This document shows positions 47,840 to 60,477 of a stretch of DNA of 64,000 nt, piece by piece. The notes below the pieces were generated by a model. The model did no database searches, had not been told where the DNA came from, and saw nothing but the letters and a program-made list of their open reading frames with translations. Made by a program: the position numbers and the translations under genes. Every line of letters starts with the position of its first letter. Positions within the stretch are counted from its first letter, which is position 1. Source of the stretch: Coriaria nepalensis (Eukaryota; Streptophyta; Magnoliopsida; Cucurbitales; Coriariaceae); the NCBI GenBank assembly GCA_027186245.1, contig CP114481.1:1374001-1438000 (forward strand), in the 5' to 3' direction.

Positions 47840-50800
47840 ATGACTAGACCCATTCGGAATGGGATTCTAAAAGATTCAAATGGTGGTGACATTAGTGATC
47901 ATCTTAGAAACCACATACACTTGACGAATTGTATCCACTTGAAGAATCACATGCACAAACATAGTCCTATATTAGCTGAAAGGTCTCTTGTAAGAGACCT
48001 TATTGTTCTTAAGAGGTCGAGATCTCTGCGGGACCCGTCTGCTAGTCCTCGATCTTTTCGATCCCACTCTATCGGTGATATACTTCCCAAAATAGGCGAT
48101 ATTGATTCCATTATTGAAGAGGGAATAAGGTCTATTGGAATTGATCGTAGACGGTCCCATGGTAGGAGATTGTCCAGAAATTCCCCTCCCTTGGCAACTA
48201 GCTTTACTAGCTCGAAAGTTGCTCCAGGTGAGATTAGAAGAAGAACAAGGAGACAAGAAGAAGAAGAACAAGAAGAATTGAGAATGACGAGTGATCAAAA
48301 TCGTGTTTTGAGTGGAAGGAGTAGTAAACAAAAGGGCAAGCATGTACAAGATGATCTTCTTCCAAAAATTCTTTCTGAGCAGTTGAATGAGGTTGTTATG
48401 GATAGTGATGATGTGGCATCTTCTAAGATTCGGTTCCATTCGAGAGATTCTCGGAGGAAAACCTTTGATGAACCAGAAACCAGTCTCCGTGGTTTGAGTA
48501 AGGTTAAGAGGCGGAGATTTCAAGGTGGAAGAAGGAACAAAAATCGGGCTAGTTTGACTTCTAGAGATATTAGGTCTCAAAATGAGTTATCAGTAGCTTC
48601 TAATAGTCTACCTCAAGGTTCGGCCTGTGGAAAGTACAGTAATAATCCAGAAGAGGAAGATGAGGAGCGTAATTACCAAAATGTCCCTACAGGTCCAAAA
48701 AATAGGTGTGGCCTTCCTTGGAACTGGTCTATAATTCACAATAGGGGCAAATTAATTCTTGACAAGGCTGGAAGGAGTTTAGCTTGTGGTTTATCAGATT
48801 CAAACTTGAGAAGAGATGGGGCCGGTATTTCCAGTTTACCTGTTGTAGCATCGGATTTTTCAACCTCGTCTGCTAAATCTGAAGAGGAGGCTTTACCTTT
48901 TCTAGTTGACCCATTAGGTTCTCAAGAAAGCACAGATAATAATGGCGGTTGGGCTAGAGAATATTCTGGGGAATTGGGAATCTATGCGGAGAATCTTTTC
49001 AAGCGTGAAGTTGATTCAGACCTTGCTTCTAAAGCTAGATTGGGTGACCGTAGAAAGCTAAGAGGGCACAATCGTAATGATCGACATCAAAATTTGACTC
49101 AAAAGTACATGCCGAGAACTTTCCAAGATTTGGTGGGACAAAATCTAGTAGCCCAAGCTCTTTCAAATGCTGTCGCAAAGAAGAAGGTCGGATTGCTCTA
49201 CGTGTTTTACGGGCCCCATGGGACCGGAAAAAGCGCATGCGCTCGTATATTTGCAAGAGCCTTAAATTGCATTTCTTTAGAACATCACAAACCCTGTGGG
49301 TTTTGCAATTCTTGCATTTCGCATGATATGGGTAAGAGTAGAAACGTCAAGGAAGTGGGTCCAATTGGCAATTTCGACTTTAAGAACATTATGGAATTTC
49401 TAGACAAGACGGTTGTTTCCAAGAACCAGTCTCAATATAGGGTGTTCATTTTCGATGATTGTGATTCTTTGACCCTTGATTGTTGGAGTGCTATTTTGAA
49501 GGTCATAGATAGAGCACCGAGAAGAGTCGTTTTCATCCTCATTAGTTCTAGCCTGGATGTTTTGCCTCATATAATCATATCTAGATTCCAAAAATTCCTT
49601 TTCCCGAAATTAAAGGATGCTGATATAATCTATACTTTGCAATGGGTTGCTACTAAAGAAGATATCAAAATCGATAAAGATGCTCTGAAGCTTATCGCAT
49701 CCAGATCAGAAGGTTCTTTAAGGGATGCTGAGATGACTTTAGAACAACTTAGTTTGCTCGGTCAGAGAATTTCTGTTCCTCTTGTTCAAGAGCTGGTGAG
49801 TTTTCTTTCTTTCTTGTGCTCCAAGTTACATGAATGTTTAAAAATGTGTTATGTGATTTAAAATTTCATGAATCTCTCTCTTTAGGTTGGGCTTGTTTCA
49901 GACGAGAAATTGGTGGATCTTCTTGATCTAGCGCTATCTGCAGATATGGTAAACACGGTGAAGAATCTAAGAATAATAATGGAAACGGGTGTAGAGCCAT
50001 TATCATTAATGTCTCAACTTGCTACCATTATTACGGATATACTTGCGGGTAGTTATGATTTTACCAAAGAAAGACCCAGAAGGAAGTTTTTTCGGCATCA
50101 ATCTTGTAAGTCTTGAGAAATTTGTCACCTTGATAAAGATAAGGAATTATAGTTATAACTAGGATTTTCTTATGTCACTCATTTCAACGCACCTCATCCC
50201 TGTTCTTTCTTACAGATTATATATTTGTTTTGCTGATTTTCATAGTATTCCTATGTACTATAAATTGTCAAAGTGACCCTCATATTATGGGCACTTAACC
50301 CCAGAATTTAATATTAGAAAAGTAAAAATTGTGATGTGGGGTTTCTTTTCTTACAGTTTGATTGGTGGGGTCAATGAGCTTAAATTAATTGTTAAGAGTG
50401 TTTCTTTGGCAATTTACTTATGTTAATTTAGAACCAAAAAAAAAAGGAAAAAATTCTGTAGTCAACTTTTTTTTCTTGGAAATTCTCAAAATCTTCTTCA
50501 CCTAATATGGGAATTAACTTTTGTTCCGTTTCAGTATCCAAAGACGACATGGAAAAGCTACGCCAAGCTCTGAAAACATTATCGGAAGCTGAAAAGCAAT
50601 TAAGGACGTCAAACGACAAACTAACTTGGTTAACAGCTGCATTGCTTCAACTTGCTCCGGATCAGCAGTTTATATTGCCGAGTTCGGTGGCACCCAGCTC
50701 GAATCACAGTCCCCTGACACCAAATAATTCTAACGGTAGAGATTTTATAACAAGGAAATCCAGTGAGAATGGAAAAGGTGTTGTGGTTCAAAATGATAAA

Positions 50801-52458
50801 GAAATCCGAGAAATCTGGTTCGAGGTGTTGGAAAAAATTCCGATTAATGGTCTTAAAGAGTTTCTTAACCAGGAAGGCAAGCTCATATCAGTCAGTTTCG
50901 GCGCAAGTATGAACTTTTTCTTTTTCTTTGAGCAAAATATCATTTACGCCCAAAACTTCTTTTTATGATTAGAATTTACACATGAAACTTTTGAAGTTTT
51001 CATTTACACCATTAACTTTTAGACTGTAAGAATTAGGACCTAATTATAGACTTTGTCCCAAAAGTGCGGACATGGCATGCCCAATCCTCATGTTCATATC
51101 AGGAAAACTAAATTCAAATTTTCATTCTCATTTTGACCCCATCTTCCTTTTTTATTTTTGAATTATGTTTTCTCTTTTTTTTTTTAATTATCTTTTCTTT
51201 CATTTAAATTCAGTTTTGTCGATGTGGCATGCTCAGCACTTTTTCAGTCAAAGTAAAAAAATCGGTCCTTGTACTTTTTGAAAGCTATGGGTGTAAATCA
51301 CAGTTTTAGAAGTTTTCAGGTGTCAATCCTCCTGTAAAAATTGTGTAAATTGTGTTTTTTCCGTTGAAAGTTTCAAGCCAAGCTGATACCTAAAGAAAAG
51401 GAGTATTCTTTCATGCAGCTCCAACTGCGCAGTTGCTATTTACTTCGGATCTGACAAAATCAACAGCTGAGAAATTCAGAGAGCAAATTTTACGAGCAGT
51501 TGAATCTGTTCTTGGCCCCTCGGTGAGAATCGAGATCAGATGCGAATCAATAAGAGATACCCCTCAACCTGATTTCTTAGGAAAGGGTGAAATTGTTGAA
51601 TTAGCGGATTCTCCTCGTCCTTCAAGGGAAATGAATAAGGGGGGTATCGAGCTTATTATAGATAACCATGAAAAGTCGACTAGAAGTTTAGAAGAAGGTT
51701 CGAGGAAGAAATTGAACATGGGTACGGTTAGAGAGAGTGGGAAAGTAAGGGAGTTGAGTAAGAGTCAGAGTATAGTGAGAAGTAAGGTGTCTCTTGCACA
51801 TGTTCTTCAACAAGCGGAAGGATGTTCTCAAAGAAGTGAATGGTCCAGACGTAGAGCCATTTCCATGGCCGAAAAGCTCGAGGAAGAGAACTTGTATGTA
51901 TTGCTATTTCATTTACCTTTCTTGGTTTTCTTCCTTTTGATTACATGCCTATCTGGTTCTTAGTTCGGCATTTGAAACTCTAGTTAGGCTTCATCTGGGT
52001 AGACGTTAAACTGCCTTGTAGCAAAACTGATGTATAAGATTATATATTTAGTTATATTTTATAGGCCTAAACTAGATACAAACTGAACTTTTGGTCTAAA
52101 CTGGACTCAAAATAAGCGCTCTCAAATTTCAGTTCGAGTCACCAGACAAGTTATTTGTTTATGGAATTGAAAGCTTTGCCTTGCAGGAGACTAGAACCTC
52201 AATCAAGAAGCTTACTTTGCTGGAAATCAACTAGAGCAACTCGTCGAAAGGTTTATTGTGACAAACTTTCCAAACTGACCCATCCTTTTCTTTTCTTCTC
52301 ACTTTAGTCCGTTATTTTCAAGATACTTATTCACATATATATATATATATGTTATTCTACAGATTTCACATTGGAGAATTAGGACCAGAAGATCGCATTC
52401 GTTAAAGAAGCTCATCTCCTGTGGAAGATGTCTTTCGGCTAAGTCTCCACGGTCATGA
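47840..52458 (+). CDS. STICHEL-like protein (DnaX/AAA ATPase-like)
   Basis: Six coding exons (47840-49795, 49886-50105, 50535-50906, 51419-51893, 52187-52250, 52363-52458) join in frame with GT-AG introns to 1060 aa. The ATG at 47840 gives MTRPIRNGILKDSNG and the conserved HLRNHIHLTNCIHLKNHMHK. The in-frame TTG two codons before is not a start. The centre matches bacterial DNA polymerase III gamma/tau: FQDLVGQN, Walker A GPHGTGKS (458-465), zinc cysteines C477, C486, C489 and C492, Walker B VFIFDDCD (535-542), and SEGSLRDAEMTLEQLSLLG. Helical and basic regions follow. Arabidopsis STICHEL controls trichome branching, and the role of STICHEL-like members is less clear. This one looks closest to STICHEL-LIKE 3/4 by recall. 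Intact. Confidence 0.93.
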
Positions 52459-52869
52459 TAATTATTCGATAAATTATTAGGGTGTTTTTTTTTCCTTTTT
52501 CTAGTAGTTTAATTTTCCCTTGCAAGATGTATTTAGCCATTTTCATGTTGTTTTGCTTTAGGCCGATTTTTATCTTACACATTGATTTTTATGGAATAAA
52601 TATCTGATTAATGTTCGAAAGAAAATTTAATCTATCATAAGAATACTAGTTGATTGGGGAAAAGAAAAAGAAAAGTAAAGAGTTAATTTAATATTAATTA
52701 TTCAATTTTCTATGAAGGTTATTATTATCATTATCAAAATTCATTCACGTTGTTTTCGATATTGGCTATACGGATATTAGTTCTCTAAGTTATACGATTT
52801 TTTTATATATTATTACAAAATTCAAAATCTATGATCCATTTTTTCAGTATCTTTGTTCAAGTTTTCAAC

Positions 52870-54790
52870 AGCATATCTCATCCTCTATGTCGTACACTTA
52901 CATACAAATCTAAATTTTGTCGAATTGGAGTTGTATTTGGTCTTCTTTGTATATGATTAAACCATGTTAGAAGTCTTTCTTTAATTTTTTCCTCTATAGG
53001 GGTTATACTTAGATAATTTCTAATCATGTCATTCCTAATTTTATCATTTGTCTATTTTACCACATATTCATCTTAACATACACATCTCTGCTACTATCAT
53101 CTTATACATATGTTGTCTCGTAATGGCAATACTTCGACTCATAAAGTATAGCTAATCGAACGATCATCTTGTAACACTTTCTTTTCAACCTCGCGGGCAT
53201 CTTTCTATCGTATAAGACTCATAATGTCATCTTTTATTTCATCAAACTTGCTTTAACTCTATGGTTTATATCATCTCAAATGTCCATCCCCTTTTGGATA
53301 ATAGATCCTAAATAATAGAAAGCTTCACAATTTGGGACCTCCTCGTTGTCAATTTCAATTGGATTACCTTTCTTTCCAGATTCGGGACCAAGATTATAAG
53401 CTATATATTCCGTCTTCGAGCGACTAACTCTAAAATCCTTACTCTCTAGAGCCTCACGGCACTTGTATAATTTTTGACTTACACCTTCACTAGTTTTGTC
53501 AATTAGGGCGATATCATCTGCAAAAAATATGTACAAGAGTACTTCATCCTAAATGTGTTTTATCATCTCATCCATAACCAAAGCAAAGAGGTATGAACTT
53601 AAAATTGACCCTTGGTGAAGTCCTACTATAATAGGAAATTCCCTACACATCCCACTTACTAACCAAAAACTAGTTACAGCCCCTTCATACATATTCTTAA
53701 TGATATCGATATAACATTGAAATATATTTTTCATTTCAAGTACCCACCAGATTAATTACCTATGCACTCTATCATAAGTTTTCTCTAAATCAATAAATAC
53801 CATATGCAAACTCTATTATTTTTCTCTATATATTTCTATCATTTGTCTAATTAAGAAGATTGCTTCCATCGTAAATCTATCCAGTATAAAACCAAATTGA
53901 TTCTCTAATACAATGGTGAGACTCCTAAGTCTTTGTTCTATAACCCTTTCCTAGAGTTTCATTGTATGATTTATAAGTTTTATCTTTCTATAGTTTGAAC
54001 AATCTTGTATATCATATTTATTCTTATAACTCGATTCCACAATGTTATATCTCTATGACTCTGACATGTTTCTAATATCTAAAATTTTGTTAAAGAGCCT
54101 AGTCAGCCATTAGATCCCAACTTCTCTCAGACACTTATACACCTCAATTGGTATATCATCCGGTCCAACTATCTTCCCTATCTTCATCATTTTCAAGGCT
54201 TCTCTTACTTTTTTAACACTGACTCTACGATGGAAAACTATATGTCTCTATTCTAGCAAATTAGATTCCTCAAAGTTTAACTTTTCTGCACGTGTCCCAT
54301 TTAGTAGAATCTCGAAGTAAACCCTTCATCTACTTAAAATAGCTTTATCTTGTATTAGAAATCTACAATCTTCATTCTTAACACACTTAACATGATTTAA
54401 ATTCTTAGTTTTCCGATCTTTGGCTTTCACTATCTTGAAGATATCTTTCTTCCCTTCTTTTATACCTAGCCTATTATATAAATCATCATATGCTTTGTTT
54501 TTAGCATCCCATATTGCTTTACTACTTAGTCGTTTAGTTTGTTTATAAAGCTCATACGACCCTTGATCTCTATCTTTTTACCAATTCTTGAACCATATTT
54601 TATTTTTCCTAATGGTTTGTTGCACCACCATATCCCCTTATCATGTCTTCCCCTTCCTTTAGTCCCTCAAAGCACTTCCCTCGTCTCATCTGATATGGTT
54701 AGCTATATATTAAAAAACTCAGAGCTACCAATCTTATCCTTAAACCTTACTTCTAACAACCTTCTAAGACAAACCGACTATCTAATATGG
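52870..54790 (-). pseudogene. LINE (non-LTR) reverse transcriptase relic
   Basis: Minus-strand fragments run from about 54790 down. They include VGPDDIPIEVYKCL near 54150, QFGFILDRFTMEAIFLIRQMIE (about 53820-53900), GLHQGSILSSYLFALVMDEM (53560-53625), the active-site box FFADDIALI near 53505-53530 followed by SKDFRVSRSKTEY, and YYLGSIIQKG (about 53290). A decayed C-terminal segment near 52880-53060 matches the usual KIRNDMIR...RLRW region. Stops and frameshifts throughout. It ends where the beta-amylase-derived array begins. Confidence 0.85.
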
Positions 54791-54803
54791 AAGTATTAAT
54801 GAG

Positions 54804-55046
54804 GAGTTTGGATTCAATCCGATTCGTATGGTTCTAAACGCATCCCAACATAGTGTGAATCAATTCAAAAGTCGATTCAACTGTCTATAAATTATTATAT
54901 CATTTAATGAGGGGTATTTAATATGGGCTCCATCCCCTTCATTAAATGAGGTGGCAATTTATAGATGGTTGGATCGAGTTTTGAATTGATCACACCGTAC
55001 GTTCAAATGAGTTCGGACCTATAAAGCTCCGACCAAATCTAAACTC
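54804..55046. mobile_element. Foldback MITE (MULE-like) in array unit 1
   Basis: Arms of about 105 bp: the left starts GAGTTTGGATTCAATCCG, and the reverse-complemented right starts GAGTTTAGATTTGGTC. They share GTGTG-ATCAATTCAAAA and CTATAAATT...TCATTTAATGA. Flanks ATTAATGAG (54795-54803) and TTTAATGAG (55047-55055) look like a 9-bp target duplication with one mismatch, as in long-TIR Mutator-like elements. The same element, more or less complete, recurs at the same place in units 2, 3, 5 and 6 and in parts of others. Confidence 0.65.
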
Positions 55047-55084
55047 TTTAATGAGTGCTAAAAAAATATTTTTCATTGATGCAG

Positions 55085-55651
55085 TGTCATGACACTTAGA
55101 TGATAAAAAGTTTGACAAAGACAACCGAAGTAATAAGACATTTTGTTTGGGCTAAAAGACCCAATGATGTAGGTTTTTATAATTCAAGACAAAATGAAAC
55201 GAGTTTCTTTCCTATTAGAGATCATTGCGATAGCTATCACGGGCAATTGTTCCTCATTGGTAGTCCACAATTCTGACTTAACATAGTGATCTTGTACTTT
55301 ATCTTGCCCATTTAGTGTTTGAAGCCACAAAAATTACTGTAAAGTTAACTCAAATCTGTGTGAAATTTTTTTTTCTCCATCGAGGATTAACTGTTCAAAA
55401 TTTTTTCAAATATATTTTTAATCCATTAATAGATATCAAGTATACATTAGTGGTACAAGAGTACCAGCCATGCAGTTGAATTAACAACATGATTTTATAG
55501 CACGAACAATCGTACCAGATATGTCCCTATTGTCGAAATGCTAAAGAAGTATGAAGCAACAATCAATTTTACTTTTGTAAAAATGCATACTATAGATCAA
55601 TTTAATAAATTTTTGGAAGCAAGATCTGATCTAGAGGGTCTAGTCTGGCAG
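55085..55651 (+). pseudogene. Beta-amylase exons A+B, array unit 1
   Basis: Exon A 55085-55344 (260 nt, one base short, stop at codon 5, GT donor damaged to AAG-TTAACT). Exon B 55433-55651 (219 nt, stops at codons 6 and 20, good donor). The last two thirds of exon B is open and reads EMLKKYEATINF...EGLVWQV. Confidence 0.8.
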
Positions 55652-56041
55652 GTAGGAATTTCTTCACAAGAAATTCTCATATTTTGTTTACTCCAAAGTA
55701 GGGAGATTTTTTTAGTAGTAGATGAAATTACTTTAGTAGGGAAATTTCTAATGAGGATATTGGATTCGATTTGAACCATACGGGTCTAAAAACATCCCAA
55801 CTTACTATGTGGATCAATCCAAACAACAGTCTAGAAATTGCTATCTCATATAATGAAGGGTATTTAATAAGGGCTTCAACTCCTTCATTAAATGACATAA
55901 ATATTATTTACTAAATGAGGTGGCAATTTATAGAATGTTGGATCGAGTTTTTTATTGATCCACACCATATATTCAAATGAGTTCGGACCCATACAATTCG
56001 AACCAAATTCAGCTCCAAGAAAATATTTTTCATTGATGCAG

Positions 56042-56600
56042 TTTTAGGATATGTACATGATGAAAAGTTTGATAAATGTTTGATAAAGGTAGCCAAAGCA
56101 ATTGGGTATTATGTTTAGACTAAAGGACTTGATGATGGGGGGTTATTGTAATTGAAGACTATATGAAACGAGTTTCATTCGGGCTAGAGGTCATTACAAT
56201 ATCTATCATAGGCAATTCTTCCTTCTTTAGTACTACACAGTTCTAATTGAACATAGTGATATTGTACTTTCTCTCATCAATTTAGTGTTGGAAGGGACAA
56301 GAATTGCTGTAAGGGTAACTCAAATATTGTTGAATATTTTTTTTTCTCAATTGTGTCATTGAATATACTGTTTAAAATTTTTTGAAATATGTTTTTGATT
56401 CATTAATAGATATTGGATATACATTAATGGTATAAGAGTACCAACCATGCTGCTGAACTAACAACATAATTTTACAACATAAATAATTGTAGTGGATATA
56501 CCCCCGTTGTTAAAATGTTGAAGAAATACAGAGCATCACTTAATTTCACTTGTATGGAAATGCATACCGTAGATCATTTAATAACTTTCCAGGAGCAAGC
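56042..56600 (+). pseudogene. Beta-amylase exons A+B, array unit 2
   Basis: Exon A 56042-56314 (273 nt, a 12-nt in-frame insertion from local duplication, TAG at codon 2 and at the WAKG Trp). Exon B 56410-56600 has TAA at the common stop position and lost its 3' end and donor by a short deletion. Confidence 0.78.
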
Positions 56601-57014
56601 AGGAATTCCTTCTCAAGAATTTCTCTTATTTTTTATTTAGAATTTGCTTAACATCGAACATAGTTTATTAGATGAAATTGTTGTTATAGGGTGGTTTATG
56701 ATGTGGAGCTTCGATTCAATCCTAATCGTACGGGTCTAAACACCTCCCAACATACCATGTAGATCAATCCAAAAGTTAATCCAACCGTACATAAATTTCC
56801 ATCTCATTTTATGAAGGGTATTTAATATGGGCTCTAGTCAGTCCCTTTGCTAAATGACATAAATACTCTTCATTCAATGAGGTGGCAATTTATACAAGAT
56901 TGGATTGAGTTTTGAATCGATCCACAACATAGGTTCAATAGAGTTAGGAACATACAATTTGTACCAAATCCAAACTCTATAATGGGTGCCAAACAAATAC
57001 TTTACATTATGCAG

Positions 57015-57545
57015 TTTTATGATTCGTACATGATGAAAAGTTTAATAAAGGCAGCTAAAGCAATAGCGCATTTTGTTTGGGCTACATGACCAGATAATGA
57101 GAGTTATTATAATTTAAGACTGTATGAAACGAGCTTCTTTTGTGTTGGAGGTCATTAAGATAGCTATCATGGGCAATTCTTCCTTCATTGATACTCTATA
57201 ATTATTTGAATATGTTGATCTTATACTTTCTCTTGCTCATTTAGTATTTGAAGGCACAAGAATTCCTCTAAAGTTAACTCAAATCTGTGTGGAATGTTTT
57301 CTCTCTCAATTTTCTCATAGGATTAACTGTTCAAAATTTGAAATATGTTTTTTATCCATTGACAAGTGTTAGGTATATATTGGGGGTACAAGAGTATATC
57401 AGCCATGCAACTAAAATAACAACACGATTTCACAACAAATAATGTAATAGATAAGTCAACGTCATCGAAATGATCAAGAAGTACGGAACAACAATCAAAT
57501 TCACTTGTGTGAAAAGGCGTACTATGGATCAGTTTAATTTCTCAT
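57015..57545 (+). pseudogene. Beta-amylase exons A+B, array unit 3
   Basis: Exon A 57015-57273 (259 nt, donor damaged). Exon B starts 57367 and is cut off near 57545 by a deletion that also removed the left arm of the spacer MITE. The usual TGA position is CGA here. Confidence 0.75.
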
Positions 57546-57723
57546 ATTTTTTAGTTTGAAGTCGATCAAATTGTCCATAAATTTTCATCTCATTTAATGA
57601 AGGCATTTAATAAAGGCTCAAGTACCTTTAATATCATACATTTAAATGTGTTTGGACATGTACAGTTTTGACTAAATCCAAACTCTCTAATTAGTGCCAA
57701 GAAAATATTTTTTATGGATGAAG

Positions 57724-58229
57724 TGTTATGATAGTACATGACGAAAAGTTTAACAGAGGCAGTCAAAGCAATATGACATTATTTTTAGGCTAAAGGACCA
57801 GATAATGCGGGTTCTTATAATCAAGACCGTATGAAACTAGTTTTTTTCATGTTGGAGATCATTAGAATAACTATCACCAGAAATTCTTGCCCATTTAGTG
57901 TTTGAAGGCACAAGAATTGTTTTAAAGGTAACTCAAATCTGTGTGGAATTTTTGTTTTCTCCATAATTTCATAGGACTAATCGTTTAAAATTATTTGATA
58001 TATGTTTTATATCCATTATCATATATTGGGATACAGTGGTGATATAAGAGTACCAGCCATAGTGTTGAACTAACAACATGATTTTACAACACGAAAAATC
58101 ATAATGACCCCCATTGATGCTGAAGAAATACAGAACAACAATCAATTTCACTTGTGTGGAAAGCAAACTATAGAAAAGTTTAATAACTTTCCATAAGCAA
58201 GATCTTATCCAGAGGGTCTAGTTTAGCAA
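57724..58229 (+). pseudogene. Beta-amylase exons A+B, array unit 4
   Basis: Exon A 57724-57927 with an internal deletion of about 57 nt (204 nt left) and TAG at the WAKG Trp. Exon B about 58022-58229 with its AG acceptor lost and TGA at the common position. Confidence 0.75.
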
Positions 58230-58637
58230 GTAGGAATTCCTTTTCAAGAATTTCTCATATTGTTTATTCAAAAGTTGCTTAAGAGAAAATATAGTTTAGC
58301 ATATGAAATTATTGTAATAGGGAAGTTTGTAAAGGGAGCTTGGATTTGATATGATCCTTATTGATCCGAACAGTTCTTGATGTACAGTATCGATCAATCT
58401 AAAAGCTTATGCAACTGTCTATAAATTGCGATCTCACTTAATGAATATATTTAATAAAGCTCAAGCCTCTAAATGACATAAATACTCTTCATTAAACAAG
58501 GTGGAAATTTATAAAAGCTTGGATTGGGTTTTGAATTGATCTGCATCGTACATTCAAATGAGTTTGAACCCCATATAGTTGTGACTAAATCCATCATACT
58601 CAGATGAATTCCAAAAAAATATTTTTCGTTGATGCAG

Positions 58638-59214
58638 TACTTTGATACGTACACGACGAAATGTTTTACAAACGGAGTTGAGGAAATATGGCATTTTGTT
58701 GGGCTTAAGGACTAGATGATGCGAGTTCGTATAATTCAAGATTGTATGAAACAAATTTCTTTCATATTAGAAGTCATTACGATAACTAACATGAGAAATT
58801 CTTCCTTTATTGGTACTCCATAATTATAATTAAACATAGTGATCTTGTACTTTCTCGGGCCCATATAGTATTTGAAGGCACAAGAATTACCGTATAGGTA
58901 ACTAAAATCTGTGTGAAATTTTTGTTTTCTCCATCGTCTTATAGGATTAACATTTAAAAATTTTCTTAAATATGTTTTTGATCCAATAACATATATTGGG
59001 TATACAGTTGTGGTAAAAGAGTATCGGCCATGCTACTGAAGTAAGAGTATGATTTTACAACATGAACAATTGTAATGGATATGCCATCCTCGTCGAAATG
59101 CTGAAGGAAAAAAAAAAAGGCAACAATCAGTTTCGCTTATGTCTAAATGCTTATTGTATATCAATTAATAAGTTTCCAGAAGCAAGATCTTATCAAGAGG
59201 GCTTAGTCTGGTAG
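58638..59214 (+). pseudogene. Beta-amylase exons A+B, array unit 5
   Basis: Exon A 58638-58897 (260 nt, last codon TAG), exon B about 58993-59214 with acceptor lost (ACAT for ATAG). A local triplication of a CTTAAGTGCAAACATAGTTA-like word follows at about 59238-59355. Confidence 0.75.
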
Positions 59215-59647
59215 GTAGGAATTCCTTCTAGAATTTCTTAAGTGCAAACATAGTTAAGTAGATAAAATTTCTTAAGTGCAAACAAAGTTAGGTAGATACA
59301 ATTTTTTATTCCGAAGTTGCATAAGTGCAAACATAGTTAAGTAGATAAAATTACTATGATAGGGAGATTTCTAATGACAAGCTTGGATTTGATCTGATTC
59401 ATACGGGTCCGAACACATCGCTATGTCCAGTGTTGATCAATCCAAAATTAGATCGACTGTCCATAAATTTTCATCTTTTCTATCAAAGGGTATTTAAATT
59501 TTCATTAAATAAGGTGGTAATTTATAGATAGGTTGATCAAATTTTGAATTGATCCATTGTTTCGTTCAACTAAGATCACACTCATACATTTTGGACCAAA
59601 TCCAAACTTTTAAATGATTGCAAAAAAAATATTTTACATTGATGAAG

Positions 59648-60206
59648 TGTTATGATATATACATGACGAGAAGTTTGACAAAGTCAACCAAAAATATAGG
59701 GAATTTTGTTTAGGCTAAACGACTAGATGATGTGGGTTCTTATATTTCAAGACCGTATGAAATGAGTTTCTTTCATGTTGAAGGTAATTGTGATAGTTAT
59801 CACATGAAATTATTCCTTAATTGGTACTGTAAAGTTCTAATTAAAAATGGTGATCTTATACTTTCTCTTGGAAATTTAGTGTTTGAATATACAAGAATTG
59901 TTGTAAAGGCAACTCAAATTTGTGTGAAATTTTTGTTTTCTCCATTGTCTAATAGGATTAACAGTTCAAACTTTTCTGAAATATGTTTTTGATCCATTAA
60001 TAGATATGGGGTATAAATTGATGGTACAAAGTTCCAGTAATATTTTTAACTAACAACAAGATTTTACAATACGAACAATCATAATAGATATGCCCTCGTC
60101 GCCAAGGTGCTGAAGAAATACAAAGCAACACTTAAGTTTACTTGTATGGAAATGCTTACGACATATCAATTAATAACTTTCCAGAAGGAAGACTTTATCA
60201 AGAGGG
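59648..60206 (+). pseudogene. Beta-amylase exons A+B, array unit 6
   Basis: Exon A 59648-59908 keeps the full 261 nt but has TAG at the WAKG Trp and a GC instead of GT donor. Its 3' part is open (GDLILSLGNLVFEYTRIVVK). Exon B 60004 to about 60206 is truncated. The common stop position reads AGA here. Confidence 0.78.
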
Positions 60207-60477
60207 TCAATCCAATGTACCATGTAGATCAATCTAAAATTAGATCCAATTGTCCATAAATTTCCATCTCTTTTAATGAAGGGAATTTAATAAAGGCTCT
60301 AGCTCCTTCATTAAAACATGTAAATACTGTTTGAGAAACGAGGTGACAATTTATAGAAGCTTGGATTGGGTTTTGAATCGACCCATAACGTACGTTCAAA
60401 TGAGTTTGACCCTATGCAGTTCAGACTAAATCCAAGCTCTCAAATAGGTGCTAAGAAAATATTTTATATTGATATAG

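Noticed and set aside
47972..48580. 202-codon minus-strand frame
   Set aside because: Antisense shadow of STICHEL-like exon 1, with no recognisable domain.
53276..53734. Functional reverse transcriptase gene
   Set aside because: Active-site box is present but stops and frameshifts break the protein throughout.
55538..55774. Open frame in array unit 1 as a separate small gene
   Set aside because: It is exon B of the beta-amylase unit read through its splice donor into the intron.
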